From contig JAHDVF020001468.1 of NCBI GenBank assembly GCA_022606425.2, positions 744,001 through 808,000 of the forward strand: a DNA stretch of 64,000 bases, read 5' to 3'. The notes under the pieces are model-generated. The model was not told where the DNA came from. It did no database searches and worked only from the letters and a program-made list of their open reading frames with translations. This DNA is from Lepidostoma basale. Its lineage: Eukaryota; Arthropoda; Insecta; Trichoptera; Lepidostomatidae. The position numbers and the translations under genes were made by a program. Shown here piece after piece: positions 10,217-21,319 of this stretch. Every line of letters begins with the position of its first letter. Within the stretch, counting starts at the first letter, position 1.

Positions 10217-11329
10217 TGGTATGTTAGATATATTCTCAATGAACTAGTATCTTTGAAAATAATAAACATTCAAACAAAAGCATTGTTTTGTGCTGCAAAA
10301 TATGTAGATTATATGAGGATTTTCTGAAAGAACTTTATTTTATAAGAGTATTTTATTTAATATCGAAAATACGAAAATAATATAATGGTAAAAAAATTAT
10401 ATAGAACTCATAGTAAATCTACACTTAAAAATAATTGTAGGAGTGCCTATATCGTTGTTAATAAATTTAATTCATTCTATAAATATCGCAAAAAATCTGA
10501 ACTCGATTCAGAAATATCACATCTTTTTGAAGGTTGTGAGATTTTCTCTCGCGAAGGTTTTTTCCATATTTGGCAGTACCGCTTGGAATAACATTGAACT
10601 TCTTTATAGTTCTGCTCTACATATATTGCAAATATTAATAAAATAATAACACGTCATATTGTAATGGTTTTCAATTATCAGAATTTGTTATCTTATATAA
10701 TAACTATGAGCTATATAAGTACTAATAACAAATTCTGATTAAAATAAAAAAATAGATGAATGTCTAAATAAATTAAAGCACTTACTATTAGAAAATAAAT
10801 TAGAAATATACAAATTTCAGCAAAATTATTTAATTTTCACCTAAAGGCTTATTTTATTTGTACACAGCTTAATAATTATCTAGATTATGTTCTCAAGTAA
10901 GTACTTTGAACCGTACTATGAAGGCATTCGAGAATACTTCGAATACTCTGATGTAACGCCAGTGATTGTCAAAGTTGTTCCTACGAACTCCTGGTGGTCT
11001 TTGGGGCCGCTAAGGGAGGGGAGGGGGGTGTGAATGTAGTAAAATAAAAATAATTTGAGAGTTCGAGAACAACTTAGTCGACGAAATGGTTATATATTGT
11101 AAAATAAACTGTGAGCCAAACATAAATAATCTCATATATGATCACATCCCACCTATTTTCATTGAACGTTATTTTTCTATTTTAAAACAAAAGTTATAAC
11201 TCCATCATAAAGATTAACATATTAGATAATTTGGACGAATTGAAGACATCATAGTTAAATTTCTAATTGTTCAAACGTGTTATGTATTATAGTATTGTGG
11301 TATTTACCACAAACTTATTCAAATACCAC
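10217..11329. other. AT-rich spacer with a small hairpin
   Basis: No gene. An inverted repeat, ATCAGAATTTGTTAT at about 10676-10692 and ATAACAAATTCTGAT at about 10725-10740, could fold. A G-rich run lies near 11012-11031. Confidence 0.5.
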
Positions 11330-11812
11330 AATGCCTCAAGACTAAAGTCTTCAACCAGTGCGTCTTGTCAGTCATGATGTACGGAGCCGAGACGTGGTGG
11401 ACACTGACAAAATGTCTAGTCTACAGATTCAAGGTTGCCCAAAGCGCCACGGAAAGAGCCATGCTTGGAATAACCTTGAGGGACATATTTAGAAACGAAT
11501 TTATTCGACTACAAACCAAGGTGGCTGAGGTGGCTCTGAAGATGGGCGGGCTAGGGTGGCAATGGGCTGGCCATATCTGTCAGAGAACCGACGGCCGATA
11601 GGGGAGATGGGTTCCGGAATGGAGACCGCGTACATGATTCTGCAGAGTTGGACGTCCCCCTGCCCGCTGGACGACAATCTTAAGAGGATTGTTGGACATG
11701 ATTGGATGGGAGCGGCAATGGATAGGGAGCGGTGGCTAGCTTTGGGAGTGGCCTACGTTCAGCAGTGGATGACAGACGGCCGATGATGATAATGATGATG
11801 ATGTTATGTAGA
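11330..11812 (+). pseudogene. RTE-like LINE 3' fragment with (GAT)n tail
   Basis: The block reads SVMMYGAETWW, then ERAMLGITLRD, then WQWAGHICQRTDGR. A frame change follows, then DDNLKRIVGHDWM and ERWLALGVAYVQQWM. The tail GATGATGATAATGATGATGA ends it. These blocks are typical of the region after the RT domain in RTE-type LINEs. It is 5' truncated and frameshifted near 11590. Confidence 0.8.
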
Positions 11813-12509
11813 ATTATTTCACTTAGAGATGCATGGTTAGGTTTTTTATCATAAAGGGTCCTAGGGCACAGTAAGATTGGGATCCAATGCTCTAGTCAGC
11901 TTGATTAGCAACTACAAATTCCTATTAAGGGTAGAGCACTGCTAGAGAGCTACACTCAATAATTTAATTCAGAAAACGAGCATACTTGGGAGGCATAGTA
12001 AATTATTAAAAAATATTCATCGATACAACTTGTACTTAAAAGAGGGATGAACTAATTTTGTAACCGTCGAGGTGCGACCTGAGAGACAGAGAGGAATCCT
12101 TAGAAACAAAAAGAAAGATAAAGCCATAGATAAATCCATAGATAAAGATAAATCCAAGATAAATCCATTGATGGCACGGAAGATAAAGTCAAGGTAAAAT
12201 AAATACTATAATTTAGTTAGATTTAATTCATTTATACGAAGAAGAAGCATAGCAAAAAGATCACTAATCGCTAAATTATAACGTTTAAAATGGTACATAG
12301 CAATGCTGTATAATGTGGATGAATTTTTATAGACGAATTTCATCATCTGAGATGTTTATTCCTGCATTTTTTACGAATGCTCGCTGGATTCGCGAGGAGA
12401 GAATATAACAGCGTGCTAACGACGCGACGCGACGTCTGTATATTTGAGATGAAAACAAATTTATTTAAATATTATGACAAATGTCACCTATTCTTCCGTG
12501 TTTTTTGGC
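11813..12509. other. Spacer
   Basis: No supported gene. The stretch 12110-12185 repeats short AGATAAATCCA units. Confidence 0.4.
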
Positions 12510-12780
12510 AGAACGGCTATGATTGCCACACTGAAGATCCCGGGTTTGATTCCCGGCGATAGCAGTTGTCACACTCTCTTTGGTCTGGTGTACAATTCAC
12601 GTGACAATAAAATAGCGATATACAAGCTACCTATCACATATCATAAAAATCAATAGCTAAAAAGATATATACAGTAATTGGATTCAAATAAGCTGATATA
12701 AACAAATGTGGAAAGCTACGGGAAAATACCACATTAAATGCCCAAATGGCATACCAAGAACCATCAAAAATGTTACACTT
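12510..12780 (+). mobile_element. SINE-T, diverged, long 3' variant
   Basis: The B box is near GGGTTTGATTCCC (12541-12553); the A box is degraded. The body has TTGGTCTGGTGTACAATTC and GACAATAAAATAGCGATA. It continues into a 3' part with TGTGGAAAGCTACGGGAAAA and TACCACATTAA that is shared with the copy at 42570-42810 but absent from (ATT)n-tailed copies. Confidence 0.7.
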
Positions 12781-13415
12781 TGTTGCAACCAATTCCTTTG
12801 ATTGAAACTAGCGAAGAATATTTTTTCCAATAACAAACGATTGATTGAATGTTTGTTTTATTACAACGTTAAATACGAGACCGTACAAGACAATCAATTT
12901 ATACCTACACAGATCGTGAGCACCCATTTGAAGATAATTTATGATAATAGGAACTGAAATTTTAATAGTTGCGAACATTTAAAATTATATCGTTTAGATG
13001 CAAATAAAACAAAGCACGCCCACGTGTTCATCAATCCAATACGTTCCTTATACACAGATTAAAATAAAATATATAAAATAAATGGACGATTAAATATTTT
13101 AATATGTGTAATGAAAGAATAAGAACATAGGATTTTTTTAGCAAGTAATTAAAGATAATAATATTTTTTAAATTTTACATTCCAAAAGGAGTGATGAAAT
13201 CTTTGTTATTTATAAAAAAACATCTTTGAGTGCTTAATAAAGAAACTTTGGACACATGTAAAATTTTTAAAATGGGCCAACAAATTTGGATTATATAACT
13301 CAATATTTAAATTACACATATTTTTATGTCAGCGTAAACAATATATACAAAAAATATCAATTCTGATATGAACTAAGTTTTAACACCTATTAATTAAAAT
13401 ATTAATTTCGTTCCC
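12781..13415. other. AT-rich spacer
   Basis: Nothing recognised. Confidence 0.4.
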
Positions 13416-13425
13416 ATGTTCAAAA

Positions 13426-13728
13426 CTAACTAACCATCACGCCGTCTCCCCGATGGTGTAGGCAGAAATGATGGACTGTCACACTTTTCTTTCTTGACAT
13501 ACTTCTCCTGCTTCCTCAACATTCATAGATCGTGTCATGCATGCACGTCGATTTCTCCGACTCCTTACGTGGCCGACATATACTGTTTTTACTATTATTT
13601 CTTCATTTATTTTTTTCATGTGTCCAAACCATCCTAATGCTCATTTTATTATTTTGGTCATAACACTTTCATTCGCACCGCATTCACACATTCAATATTT
13701 GATTTGTTTGATCGTGACACGTTTTCCT
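13426..13728 (-). pseudogene. LINE-A insertion with target duplication
   Basis: The 303-bp 5'-truncated and rearranged LINE-A copy is flanked by the direct repeat ATGTTCAAAA (13416-13425 and 13729-13738), a 10-bp target site duplication. The TTAG tail is short (CTAACTAACC on the plus strand). The internal order is shuffled: the HDQINQIL-equivalent segment is displaced to the 5' side. Confidence 0.8.
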
Positions 13729-13894
13729 ATGTTCAAAAGCAATAAATATCATTTTCAAGATTTTTTTATTGCTGAAATATGTTGAAAATTCTTATAGACA
13801 TATACAATGTGTATTAAATCGCATTTAAAAAAAGTAAATATTCAATTGCTTAGCATTAAGAAATTGTTACAAAAAATATTTTGGCCTTTATGGT

Positions 13895-13982
13895 AGGTAA
13901 GAATATATAGATGAAATAAGAAAGAGATGTAAGACAGACAGGTAAGAATATATAGATGAAATAAGAAAGAGATGTAAGACAG
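13895..13982. repeat. 45-bp tandem duplication
   Basis: A unit starting AGGTAAGAATATATAGATGA occurs at 13895-13939 and again at 13940-13982, nearly identical. Confidence 0.85.
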
Positions 13983-14000
13983 TTAGTTAGTTAGTTAGTT
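13983..14000 (+). mobile_element. (TTAG)n tail-only insertion
   Basis: Eighteen bases of TTAG repeat are flanked by the 9-base direct repeat GTAAGACAG (13974-13982 and 14001-14009). This looks like a LINE-A insertion that copied only its tail. Confidence 0.6.
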
Positions 14001-14009
14001 GTAAGACAG

Positions 14010-14290
14010 ATGACTGTATCATGGATGAGAGTAGTATGGTTGAAAAGTTGTACACAAGCAGAGTGAGTGGAAAAAGAAGTCGAGGACGACCGAGGAAAAC
14101 ATGGCATGACCAAATTAATCAATTACTAAAAAGCGGCCACATTCGAAGTCGAAATAATCGACGTGCGTGCATGGTACGATGTATGAATGTAGAGAAATCT
14201 TGAGAGGTATGACAGGACAGAGCATTGTGGCGATCCATCCTCTCTGCCTACCCCTCCGGGGAAATGGCGTGATGGTTAGTAGTAGTAGTA
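14010..14290 (+). pseudogene. LINE-A 3' fragment
   Basis: It encodes MVEKLYTSRVSGKRSRGRPR and then TWHDQINQLLKSGHIRSRNN. A frame break follows before the terminus GGAAATGGCGTGATGG and a tail that drifts from TTAG to (TAG)n. Confidence 0.8.
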
Positions 14291-15079
14291 GTAATAAGAA
14301 TATACAAAATCTTAAGCCAAATATTATAAGTAAAAAAAAAAATATGGCGTAGTATATTTCTTTTTATTACTATTGTACGTGTACTCAAGGTAATGTGACT
14401 TGTAAATTCTGAAAAATATCCACGCCATGAAATAGAGAAAAAAACTAAAGTAAAAGAATAACATTATTTTTGCTAATATCAGCTATCTACAACAACGGTT
14501 TACTGGAGTGCTTAGATAACAATATTATACGAAGTTTGGTAATAAATCGTGCGTCAAGAGCCCTACGTACTAGATAAAGGATACGAATATCCGTACGAAT
14601 TTTCACGAACCCATTTGACCCTAAGGAAATATCGCGTGCGAGAAGAAATAAAATACTAAACATCTTACCGTTCTTTAGGCAACTCAGTGTGCGTTCTAAG
14701 AAAACATTACCGAGACTATTAAAGATCTGATAGCTGGAGGATGCTAACTATGAAATGCCCTTGAAGCGAGCACGTGCAATTATTTTCAAAGCCTCAATTA
14801 TCTACGCGTAGCTAACAACATCTTTACTCGCACGGATGGTGCAGGTAACATGCAATTCAGAATATTCAGATATTCGCTGTTAGTTCATTTGTGCATGTAT
14901 TTTATAAAGGCGCTAAATTCCACCCAACTCTCGGGCTTATCTGTCTATCTTCTACATAAATAAAATGGCAATGTTCGTGCGTGTGAAAATAATGGCTATA
15001 CTGAACCAATTGCGACGAAATTTTCACTGTTTTGTTAATTTTACTTGTGCGAAACATTTAATTTGATACGAACCGAGTT
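14291..15079. other. Spacer
   Basis: No supported gene. The segment 14520-14900 is less AT-rich than its surroundings but shows no recognised domain. Confidence 0.4.
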
Positions 15080-15177
15080 ATAATACTACGTTACGGCATT
15101 TCTTTTAGGAATACTCGGAACCAATTCTTTACAGCTTCGAAGAGATGGGCATCTCATTACCCATTTCATTCAATTGA
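15080..15177 (+). pseudogene. LINE-E fragment
   Basis: It matches 44064-44150 (ACGGCATTTCTTTTAGGAA, CTTCGAAGAGATGGGCATCT). It stops exactly where the satellite begins. Confidence 0.75.
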
Positions 15178-16290
15178 TTGCCACGTGATGTAGACGTGAT
15201 GACCACGTGATGTGCACGTGATGGCCACGTGATGTGCACGTGATGGTCACGATATGCCAACTTGAGGCGCACGTGACGCGCATGCACACGTGATGCGCAC
15301 GTGACACGCATGCGCTCGAGACGCGCACGAGTAACGTACGTTACGCGCATGCGCAAGAGATGCGCACTTGACGCGCATGCGCAAGATTTGCGCACGTGAC
15401 GCGCATGCGCACGAGTTGCGTACGTGACGCGCATGCGCACGAGATGCGCACGTGACGCGCATGCGCACGAGATGCGCACTGACACGCATGCACACGTGAT
15501 GCTCAAGTGACGCGCATGCGCACGGCTTGCACACGTCATGCGCACGTGATGTGCACGTGATATGCCCGTTATTAGCACCTGATCTGCACGTGATTAACAC
15601 GTGATGTGCACGTGGTGTGCACGTGATGTACACGTGATGGCTGGTGACGCGCATGCGCAGGCGATGCTCACGTGACGCACATGCGCAGGAGATGCGCACG
15701 TGACGCGCACGTGACGCGCATGCGCATGTGATGCGCACGTGACGTGCATTCGCACGAGATGCGCATGTGACGCGCATGCGCACGAGATGCGCAATGACAC
15801 GCATGCACACGTGATGCTCACGTGACGCGCATGCGCATGGCTTGCACACGTCATGCGCACGTGATCTTCACGTGATATGCCCGTTATTAGCACCTGATCT
15901 GCACGTGATTAACACGTGATGTGCACGTGGTGTGCACGTGATGTACACGTGATGGCTGGTGACGCGCATGCGCAGGCGATGCTCACGTGACGCACATGCG
16001 CAGGAGATGCGCACGTGACGCGCACCAGACGCGCATGCGCATGTGATGCGCACGTGACGCGCATTCGCACGAGATGCGCATTTGACGCGCATGCGCACGA
16101 GATGCGCAATGACACGCATGCACACGTGATGCTCACGTGACGCGCATGCGCACGGCTTGCACACGTCATGCGCACGTGATCTTCACGTGATATGCCCGTG
16201 ATTAGCACGTGATATGCACGTAATTATTACGCGATGTGCACGTGGTGTGCACGTGATATACACGTGATGGCCACGTGATGAGCACGTGAT
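15178..16290. repeat. CpG-rich satellite with 315-bp higher-order period
   Basis: The array is built from short units around CACGTGATG, CACGTGACG and GCGCATGCGC. A larger period is exact in phase: TATGCCCGT starts at 15561, 15876 and 16191 (steps of 315). Most of it is alternating purine-pyrimidine. Because 315 is divisible by three, long minus-strand frames of CACASRAHHV-type repeats arise by chance and are not genes. The CpG content is high despite the AT-rich surroundings. Confidence 0.9.
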
Positions 16291-17139
16291 GCCCTTTATC
16301 AGTGTTCCAAAATTGTTTCCAAATATGATCATTTTTGACAGATGTTATAATGATTTATTTTGGAACGTTTATGCTTATGTTGTAACAAAATATTATGAAT
16401 AAATTAAAAAATTTAAATAATAATTTAAAGTTCTTATTTGGGTTCAGGCATTAACTGACAACAAAGTAAATATATCAAAGATTAACGTCAGGACGTTAAA
16501 TTTATTTGATTATTTATAATATTTTATTTATTTTTAATTGCTTCTTTAATTTCTAATTATTTGATTGATTTAATTTGAAATCAATAACTTGGATCGAAAC
16601 TAGTAAAGAACGCAACGGTTTGGAATGATAAGACGTGTTGTCGATCGTGTCATTTAGCTGAAAACCTCATCGGCGATTTGACCATTAAATAAACCAAACA
16701 AACTCAAGGAGGTTAGGTGAATTCAGCGGTAGTATTATGTCAATACTATTTTGCGCAACCGTAAACATAGAAATATTATACATAAAACACTATCGGTGGC
16801 GGAATGTAACATTTCATCACCTCCGGTAAACGAAAATAACAATAAGCACAATATAAACGGTCTGATTAAAGAACAACTTTTTGCATTTAAATAAATCATT
16901 CCTTTCGAATACTGTTGCTAAAGCTAGAAAATCGAAAAGGTAAAAAGGAATTTATCAATTTCAGTTGTGTACAGAAGTTACAGATTTCATTTAGAAAATA
17001 CGTCTTTTTTTAATGTAACTCTGTACTGGGACTAACGTGACATCATATAAAAAAATATGTTGCACAAGAAAAAAAAATGCCATGGTTTGCATGGTCTTCC
17101 GCGGCTTCTCTTTTCACTTCACTGCTTGTACACAATTTT
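16291..17139. other. Spacer
   Basis: AT-rich, no supported gene or recognised repeat. Confidence 0.4.
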
Positions 17140-17223
17140 TATCCATAATTCTTTCATCCGTCGTTCCATATGTCCAAACCATCACAGGGATACTTTTATA
17201 ATTTTATATTAGTGCAATAATCT

Positions 17224-17853
17224 AGAAGATGGCAGCTAGCTTACAAAACCGGTCGAACATAAACACAGTAAAAGCACACTAAATACATAAAAACACTAAA
17301 TACATAATAATAAAGAAATATTTTATATATTTTTTTTGTTTTCATTATTTATGTTACAAGGTTTCGGCGATATCAGGTTGTCTCAAGGACATAATATAGA
17401 AGAACAAGTATATGAGAACTGACAGTAAGGTCAGAATATATAAAACCTGCGTAAGGCCTATACTGACATATACCATTGAGACCAGAGCGGATACCACAAG
17501 AACGAAGGCTAAAGTACGGGTGGTAGAGATGAGGACGCTGAAGACGATAGCAGGAAGGACTATTCGAGATAGGGTGAGGAACACGGTTATCCGCGAGATT
17601 TGCAAGGTGGAGGATGTCGTGAAATGGGGCAGACACCGCAGAAGATACTGGAATGCGCACGTACAGAGGATGGATCCCACCAGAATCCCACACGCTGTGG
17701 CTCATCAGATTCCTGCCGGCTGCCGTCCCCTCGGAAGACCGCCGAAGAGATGGAGAGATAGTTGGGAGTCAACCTCCCAAGAGAGACCAGCCTGATTTCA
17801 GGAACAGACCAAAGGTCTATAAGGAGAATAAGATTAAGAAAAAGATTATTTAT
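17224..17853 (+). mobile_element. Composite insertion carrying LINE-C, with 12-bp target duplication
   Basis: The direct repeat GTGCAATAATCT flanks the insert (17212-17223 and 17854-17865). The left side has a degraded hammerhead-like segment (AGAAGATGGCAGCTAGC, then AAAACCGGTC). The right two thirds are LINE-C. Confidence 0.7.
17405..17812 (+). pseudogene. LINE-C 3' fragment
   Basis: An open stretch of about 127 codons reads YKTCVRPILTYTIETRADTT, then EMRTLKTIAGRTIRDRVRNT, then GCRPLGRPPKRWRD. These are the post-RT blocks of a non-LTR retrotransposon. A related fragment lies at 50215-50420. Confidence 0.8.
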
Positions 17854-17945
17854 GTGCAATAATCTGCCTTATATTTCTTCCTTATTTCGTCGTTCGATAT
17901 TCTATCATATATTGTTTTCCCGCACGTTTAATTTGTTTAGACGTT

Positions 17946-18487
17946 GTCGACGAAGAAGTTGTCACGTAGAAAAATGTTATATATTTTGTGTCTTATCTTT
18001 ATCCCAAAATATTTAATTAAATTCTTAGTGATCAAAATAGATTAAAACATTATAGATACAATACAAAATATCGGGGTTTAAAATAGGTATTAACCAAAGT
18101 CAATAATACATGATACATATTTTTATATATACCTACCTACAGATGATTAAGAGATGTATTTGGTTAATTTATTAAATTCAAGTAAAACGTGGGCGTAAAT
18201 AATGTTATTTTGGCGTGAGATCGCCAAAGCATCATTAGGGACCGCCTAATGACACTGGCTAGCGACCAAGTCGAGAGATGTTCCCATCTTTGGTTTGTGA
18301 TTCTGCAATATTCCATTACACTATTTTGTTTGGTTCCGAGAAGATCGCCGATTGCCTCCCACGTGCAGGTTACCTCACACCTCCGCAGCGTACCTAGGAT
18401 TCATCTCAGTTCTATGAACCGCCGCAATGCGATTTCCTTTTAGATAATTTCAAATATTGTATTTACATCGAACTATTTACTGTTCAA
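17946..18487. other. Spacer
   Basis: Nothing supported. The segment 18225-18440 is GC-richer and open but has no recognised domain. Confidence 0.4.
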
Positions 18488-18640
18488 ATTTGAAACGCTA
18501 TTTTATGGTATCACAATTTCAGATGTCAAAACGAAAAAATATTGTAACACCTGGTGATGACAACATCGGTTGGCGAAACAGCTGTCGTGAAAAATAAAAA
18601 AGAATACAAAATTGCGATACCATAAAACAGTGTATTAATT
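18488..18640. repeat. Fold-back element
   Basis: The left end TATTTTATGGTATCACAATT is mirrored by AAATTGCGATACCATAAAAC on the right. It carries one hammerhead-like motif. Confidence 0.7.
18548..18589 (+). ncRNA. Hammerhead-like motif
   Basis: CAC precedes CTGGTGA and GTG follows GTC (3-bp stem I). After the core comes an extra T, then GACAAC, loop ATCG, GTTGGC (stem II, one mismatch), then GAAAC, AGCT, GTC. The core has A6 changed to G, so it is probably inactive. Confidence 0.4.
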
Positions 18641-18649
18641 TTAAAGTAA

Positions 18650-19380
18650 ATAATGAAGATAAATAAAGAAAAAACAAAGCTGCTGACTGTAGGCCGAACG
18701 CAACATCTGATGAGAGTAGTGATGTCAGGAGTTCCACTAAAGAACACCAAGGAGTTTGTCTACCTCGGGAGCAAAATAACACGGGACGGTCGGTCTAAGA
18801 ACGAGGTCGACAGCCGTATACATCAGGTTAGGCTTGCATTTAATAAAAGGTCGAAAATAATAGAATCGAATAATATAGACCTAAAACTGAGAATTCTCCT
18901 CATCAAGACCTATGTATGGAGTATCTTGATGTACGGCTGCGAGACATGGTGCCTATCCAAAAGAGATAAACGGAGACTAGAGGCTTTTGAGATGTGGTCC
19001 TATAGAAGAGTATTAGGAATTTCCTGGAGAGACCACATTACAAATGAGGAGGTTTTCCGAAGAATCGAAGGAGGAAGGCACCTGCTCAGGAACTTGTCCG
19101 AAAGGCGTGCAAGATGGATCGGCCATGTAATACGACAAGAAGGCCTCTTGCACGCCATAATAGATGGTATGACCGAGGGGACAAACTCTAGAGGACGCCC
19201 ACGCCGAAAGTACCTGGAGGACCTGTTGGTGGACGTGCGCTGCTCATCATATGCAGATTTCAAAAGAGCCGCACAAGACAGGGAAGAATGGAAGAGAAGA
19301 ATAGAGGAAATTGCTGCAAACCAATCCAGGATTGAAACCAGAGAGATAGAGATCATAGTGTTTTCGCCTAAACAATGGAC
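18650..19380 (+). pseudogene. LINE-B, largest copy
   Basis: A 246-codon open frame holds the end of an RT protein: KINKEKTKLL, VYLGSKITRDGRSKNEVDSR, LMYGCETWCLSKRDKRRLEA, RRVLGISWRDHITNEEV, RARWIGHVIRQ and RGRPRRKYLEDLLVDVRC. The RT catalytic region is missing, so it is 5' truncated. The open frame suggests a fairly recent insertion. Confidence 0.85.
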
Positions 19381-19384
19381 AACA

Positions 19385-19785
19385 AGTAACTAACTAACGA
19401 ACACGCCGTATTTCCGGAGGGCTAAGCAGAGAAGATGACCCGCTACACTGCTCCATCCTTCTATACTTCTTGAGCTTCCGCTATATTAATACATTCTTAA
19501 ATCCACGCTAGACGATTTTTCCAAATTCGTATGTGTGTTATGGCATGTTTTCCTCGTCCGTCCGCAGATTCTATTTCAATTCACACTGCTTGCATACAAC
19601 ATTTTAACCATTCTTCTCTCAACCATTCGTTCCATATTTCCAAATCATCTAATTGGACATACTTAAATATGATGCAATCATCTGCCTTACATTTCTTCCT
19701 TATTTCGTCGTTCGGTATTCTATTGTGTGATTAATAGATTTCCCGCACATTCTTCTCAAGTGATCTCATTTCTACGGCATTTATC
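19385..19785 (-). pseudogene. LINE-A fragment
   Basis: The tail appears as AACTAACTAAC at 19385-19395, followed by the diverged terminus (ACGCCGTATTTCCGGAGGG). Homology continues to the region around 19780. It is heavily mutated. Confidence 0.7.
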
Positions 19786-19794
19786 CTTATCAAG

Positions 19795-19905
19795 TATTAC
19801 ATTCTTCTTCTTCTCGGCGCTACATCCTGGTGAGGGACTTAGCCTCCTCCACAACAGTTTTCCACTAGCTTCTGTCCCTAGCTATCTCTCTCCATTCTCC
19901 GGTAT
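19795..19905 (-). pseudogene. LINE-D fragment
   Basis: A (TTC)n-type tail on the plus strand (CTTCTTCTTCTCGGCG) is followed by ACATCCTGGTGAGGGACTTA. It looks like a LINE 3' end with a (GAA)n tail. The family is not identified. Confidence 0.4.
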
Positions 19906-20409
19906 TATATATTTAAAAAAAACATAAGAACATAATGTACGAGTATGTTACGATTAGGTTTTCCGTGGTACGTTCATACATATTTTTTTAATTAAATTTA
20001 TCACATCATAACAAGAAGTTATAAAAATACCTGTACCTATCAACATAAAAGTTTCGTGTAAGTGTAAAAAAATTCGAATTTCAAAATGTTAAAATATCCA
20101 ACGAACAAAGGACGTTACGGTGATTGGATGTTAAGGTTTTTTTATTATTATAGATTTACGAAATACGTTTTACGAGAAAAAGGGCCGTTAGAAAAAAAAA
20201 CGTGAATCATAACTACCTACATAGACCTTACCTAACTCAATTTGTATCAAAAGTGTCATTTTTGGAAAAAGAACGATACGAAAAAATTCACGTACGTTGT
20301 TTAATATTTCCAATTTGTTTTAATATCCTAAAATCACATTTTATTTTACATACTTCATCTTCTGGGTAATAATACATGGAAGAAAGAAATAAAATAAATG
20401 ACATATTAC
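19906..20409. other. AT-rich spacer
   Basis: Nothing recognised. Confidence 0.4.
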
Positions 20410-20855
20410 AATTTTCTAACTAACTAACCATCACGCCGAAAGCAGAAAGAATGGACCGCCACACTGTTCTGTCCTGACATACATCTCTCGCTTCCTCTAC
20501 ACTCATACATCGTGTCATGCACGCGCGTCGATTTCTCTGACTCCTCACATGGCCGACATTCAATATTTGATTTATTTGATCGTGCCACGTTTTCCTCGGT
20601 GTTCCTCTATTTCTAGCTCCGTTCACGTCGTTTACATATACCTTTTTCAACATTCTGCCTTCACTCATTCTTTCCATGTGTCCAAACCATCTTAACGACC
20701 CTTTCATTATTTTGTTCAGAACACTTTCATTCGCACCACATTTACTTCTTATATTTGGATTTGTCTTAGAGATCTCATTTCTACTGCATTTATTCTACTT
20801 TTGCCAGTTCCATGCTTCACTTCCATACATAAGGGTCGGCACAATTTTCTGTTTA
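20410..20855 (-). pseudogene. LINE-A fragment
   Basis: The frame 20420-20707 reads MKGSLRWFGHMERMSEGRML, then TWHDQINQILNVGHVRSQRN. The terminus is shortened: the CCCCGAAGGGGTAGG portion is missing next to GGCGTGATGG. Homology extends upstream to the LMYGSEAW region near 20850. Confidence 0.8.
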
Positions 20856-20964
20856 GATAATCCATTGTTTTGGCGGAAACACTTTGATATTTCAACATTA
20901 TTAAATGTTAAATTAAAACACTGTTATAGAATATCACAATTGATTTAATTTGTATTGAAATTGT

Positions 20965-21008
20965 CGCGACAGCTGTTTCGCTAACCAATGCAAGCATCAT
21001 CAGGTGTT
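20965..21008 (-). ncRNA. Hammerhead-like motif
   Basis: On the minus strand CTGATGA (the exact textbook core) is followed by T, a stem II of GCTTGC and GTTAGC around ATTG, then GAAAC, AGCT, GTC. Stem I is weak: ACAC faces GCGA. Confidence 0.45.
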
Positions 21009-21092
21009 ACAATCAACTAAAAATACAAACAGAAAGACTTAGTTTGTATCCTATATAAACTAAGTCTTTCTATATAAACTATGTTTATTGTT

Positions 21093-21135
21093 ACACCTGA
21101 AGATGCTAACATTGGTTAGCGAAAATGCTATCATG
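21093..21135 (+). ncRNA. Hammerhead-like motif, partner arm
   Basis: ACAC, then CTGAAGA, T, GCTAAC, loop ATTG, GTTAGC (6-bp stem II). After that comes GAAAA instead of GAAAC, and ATC instead of GTC. Decayed 3' half. Confidence 0.4.
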
Positions 21136-21319
21136 ACAATTTCAAATTTTTCAGTTAATAATTTTCTGTTTCTTAGAATAACATAGTTAATTTTTTTATC
21201 TCTTCAAATATTAGAATGACTAATTTTTCAAAGAAAATAGTTCATTGTGTAATTAAGGATATCCTGGTAAATGCTTACAATCGAAACTATAAATAGCCAT
21301 TATTCAAATGACTAGTAAA

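Larger units (their letters stand above)
17140..17945 (-). pseudogene. LINE-A fragment split by a 630-bp insertion
   Basis: The two pieces (17140-17223 and 17866-17945) match consecutive parts of the LINE-A minus-strand copy at 19600-19760. They become continuous once 17224-17853 and one 12-base repeat are removed. Confidence 0.7.
20870..21170. repeat. Fold-back element with two hammerhead-like arms
   Basis: GAAATTGTCGCGACAGCTGT on the left mirrors the right arm ending ATCATGACAATTTC. The centre contains AAACTAAGTCTTTCTATATA repeats. It is the same family as 18488-18640. Confidence 0.75.

Noticed and set aside
14278..14300. CRISPR or short regulatory array at (TAG)n
   Set aside because: It is the drifting 3' tail of a LINE-A copy; nothing prokaryotic is present.
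15129..16208. Long minus-strand open frames (up to 200 codons) with CACASRAHHV-type repeats
   Set aside because: They come from the satellite: the 315-bp period is divisible by three and short units lack stops. Several frames are open at once, which is typical of repeats and not of a gene.
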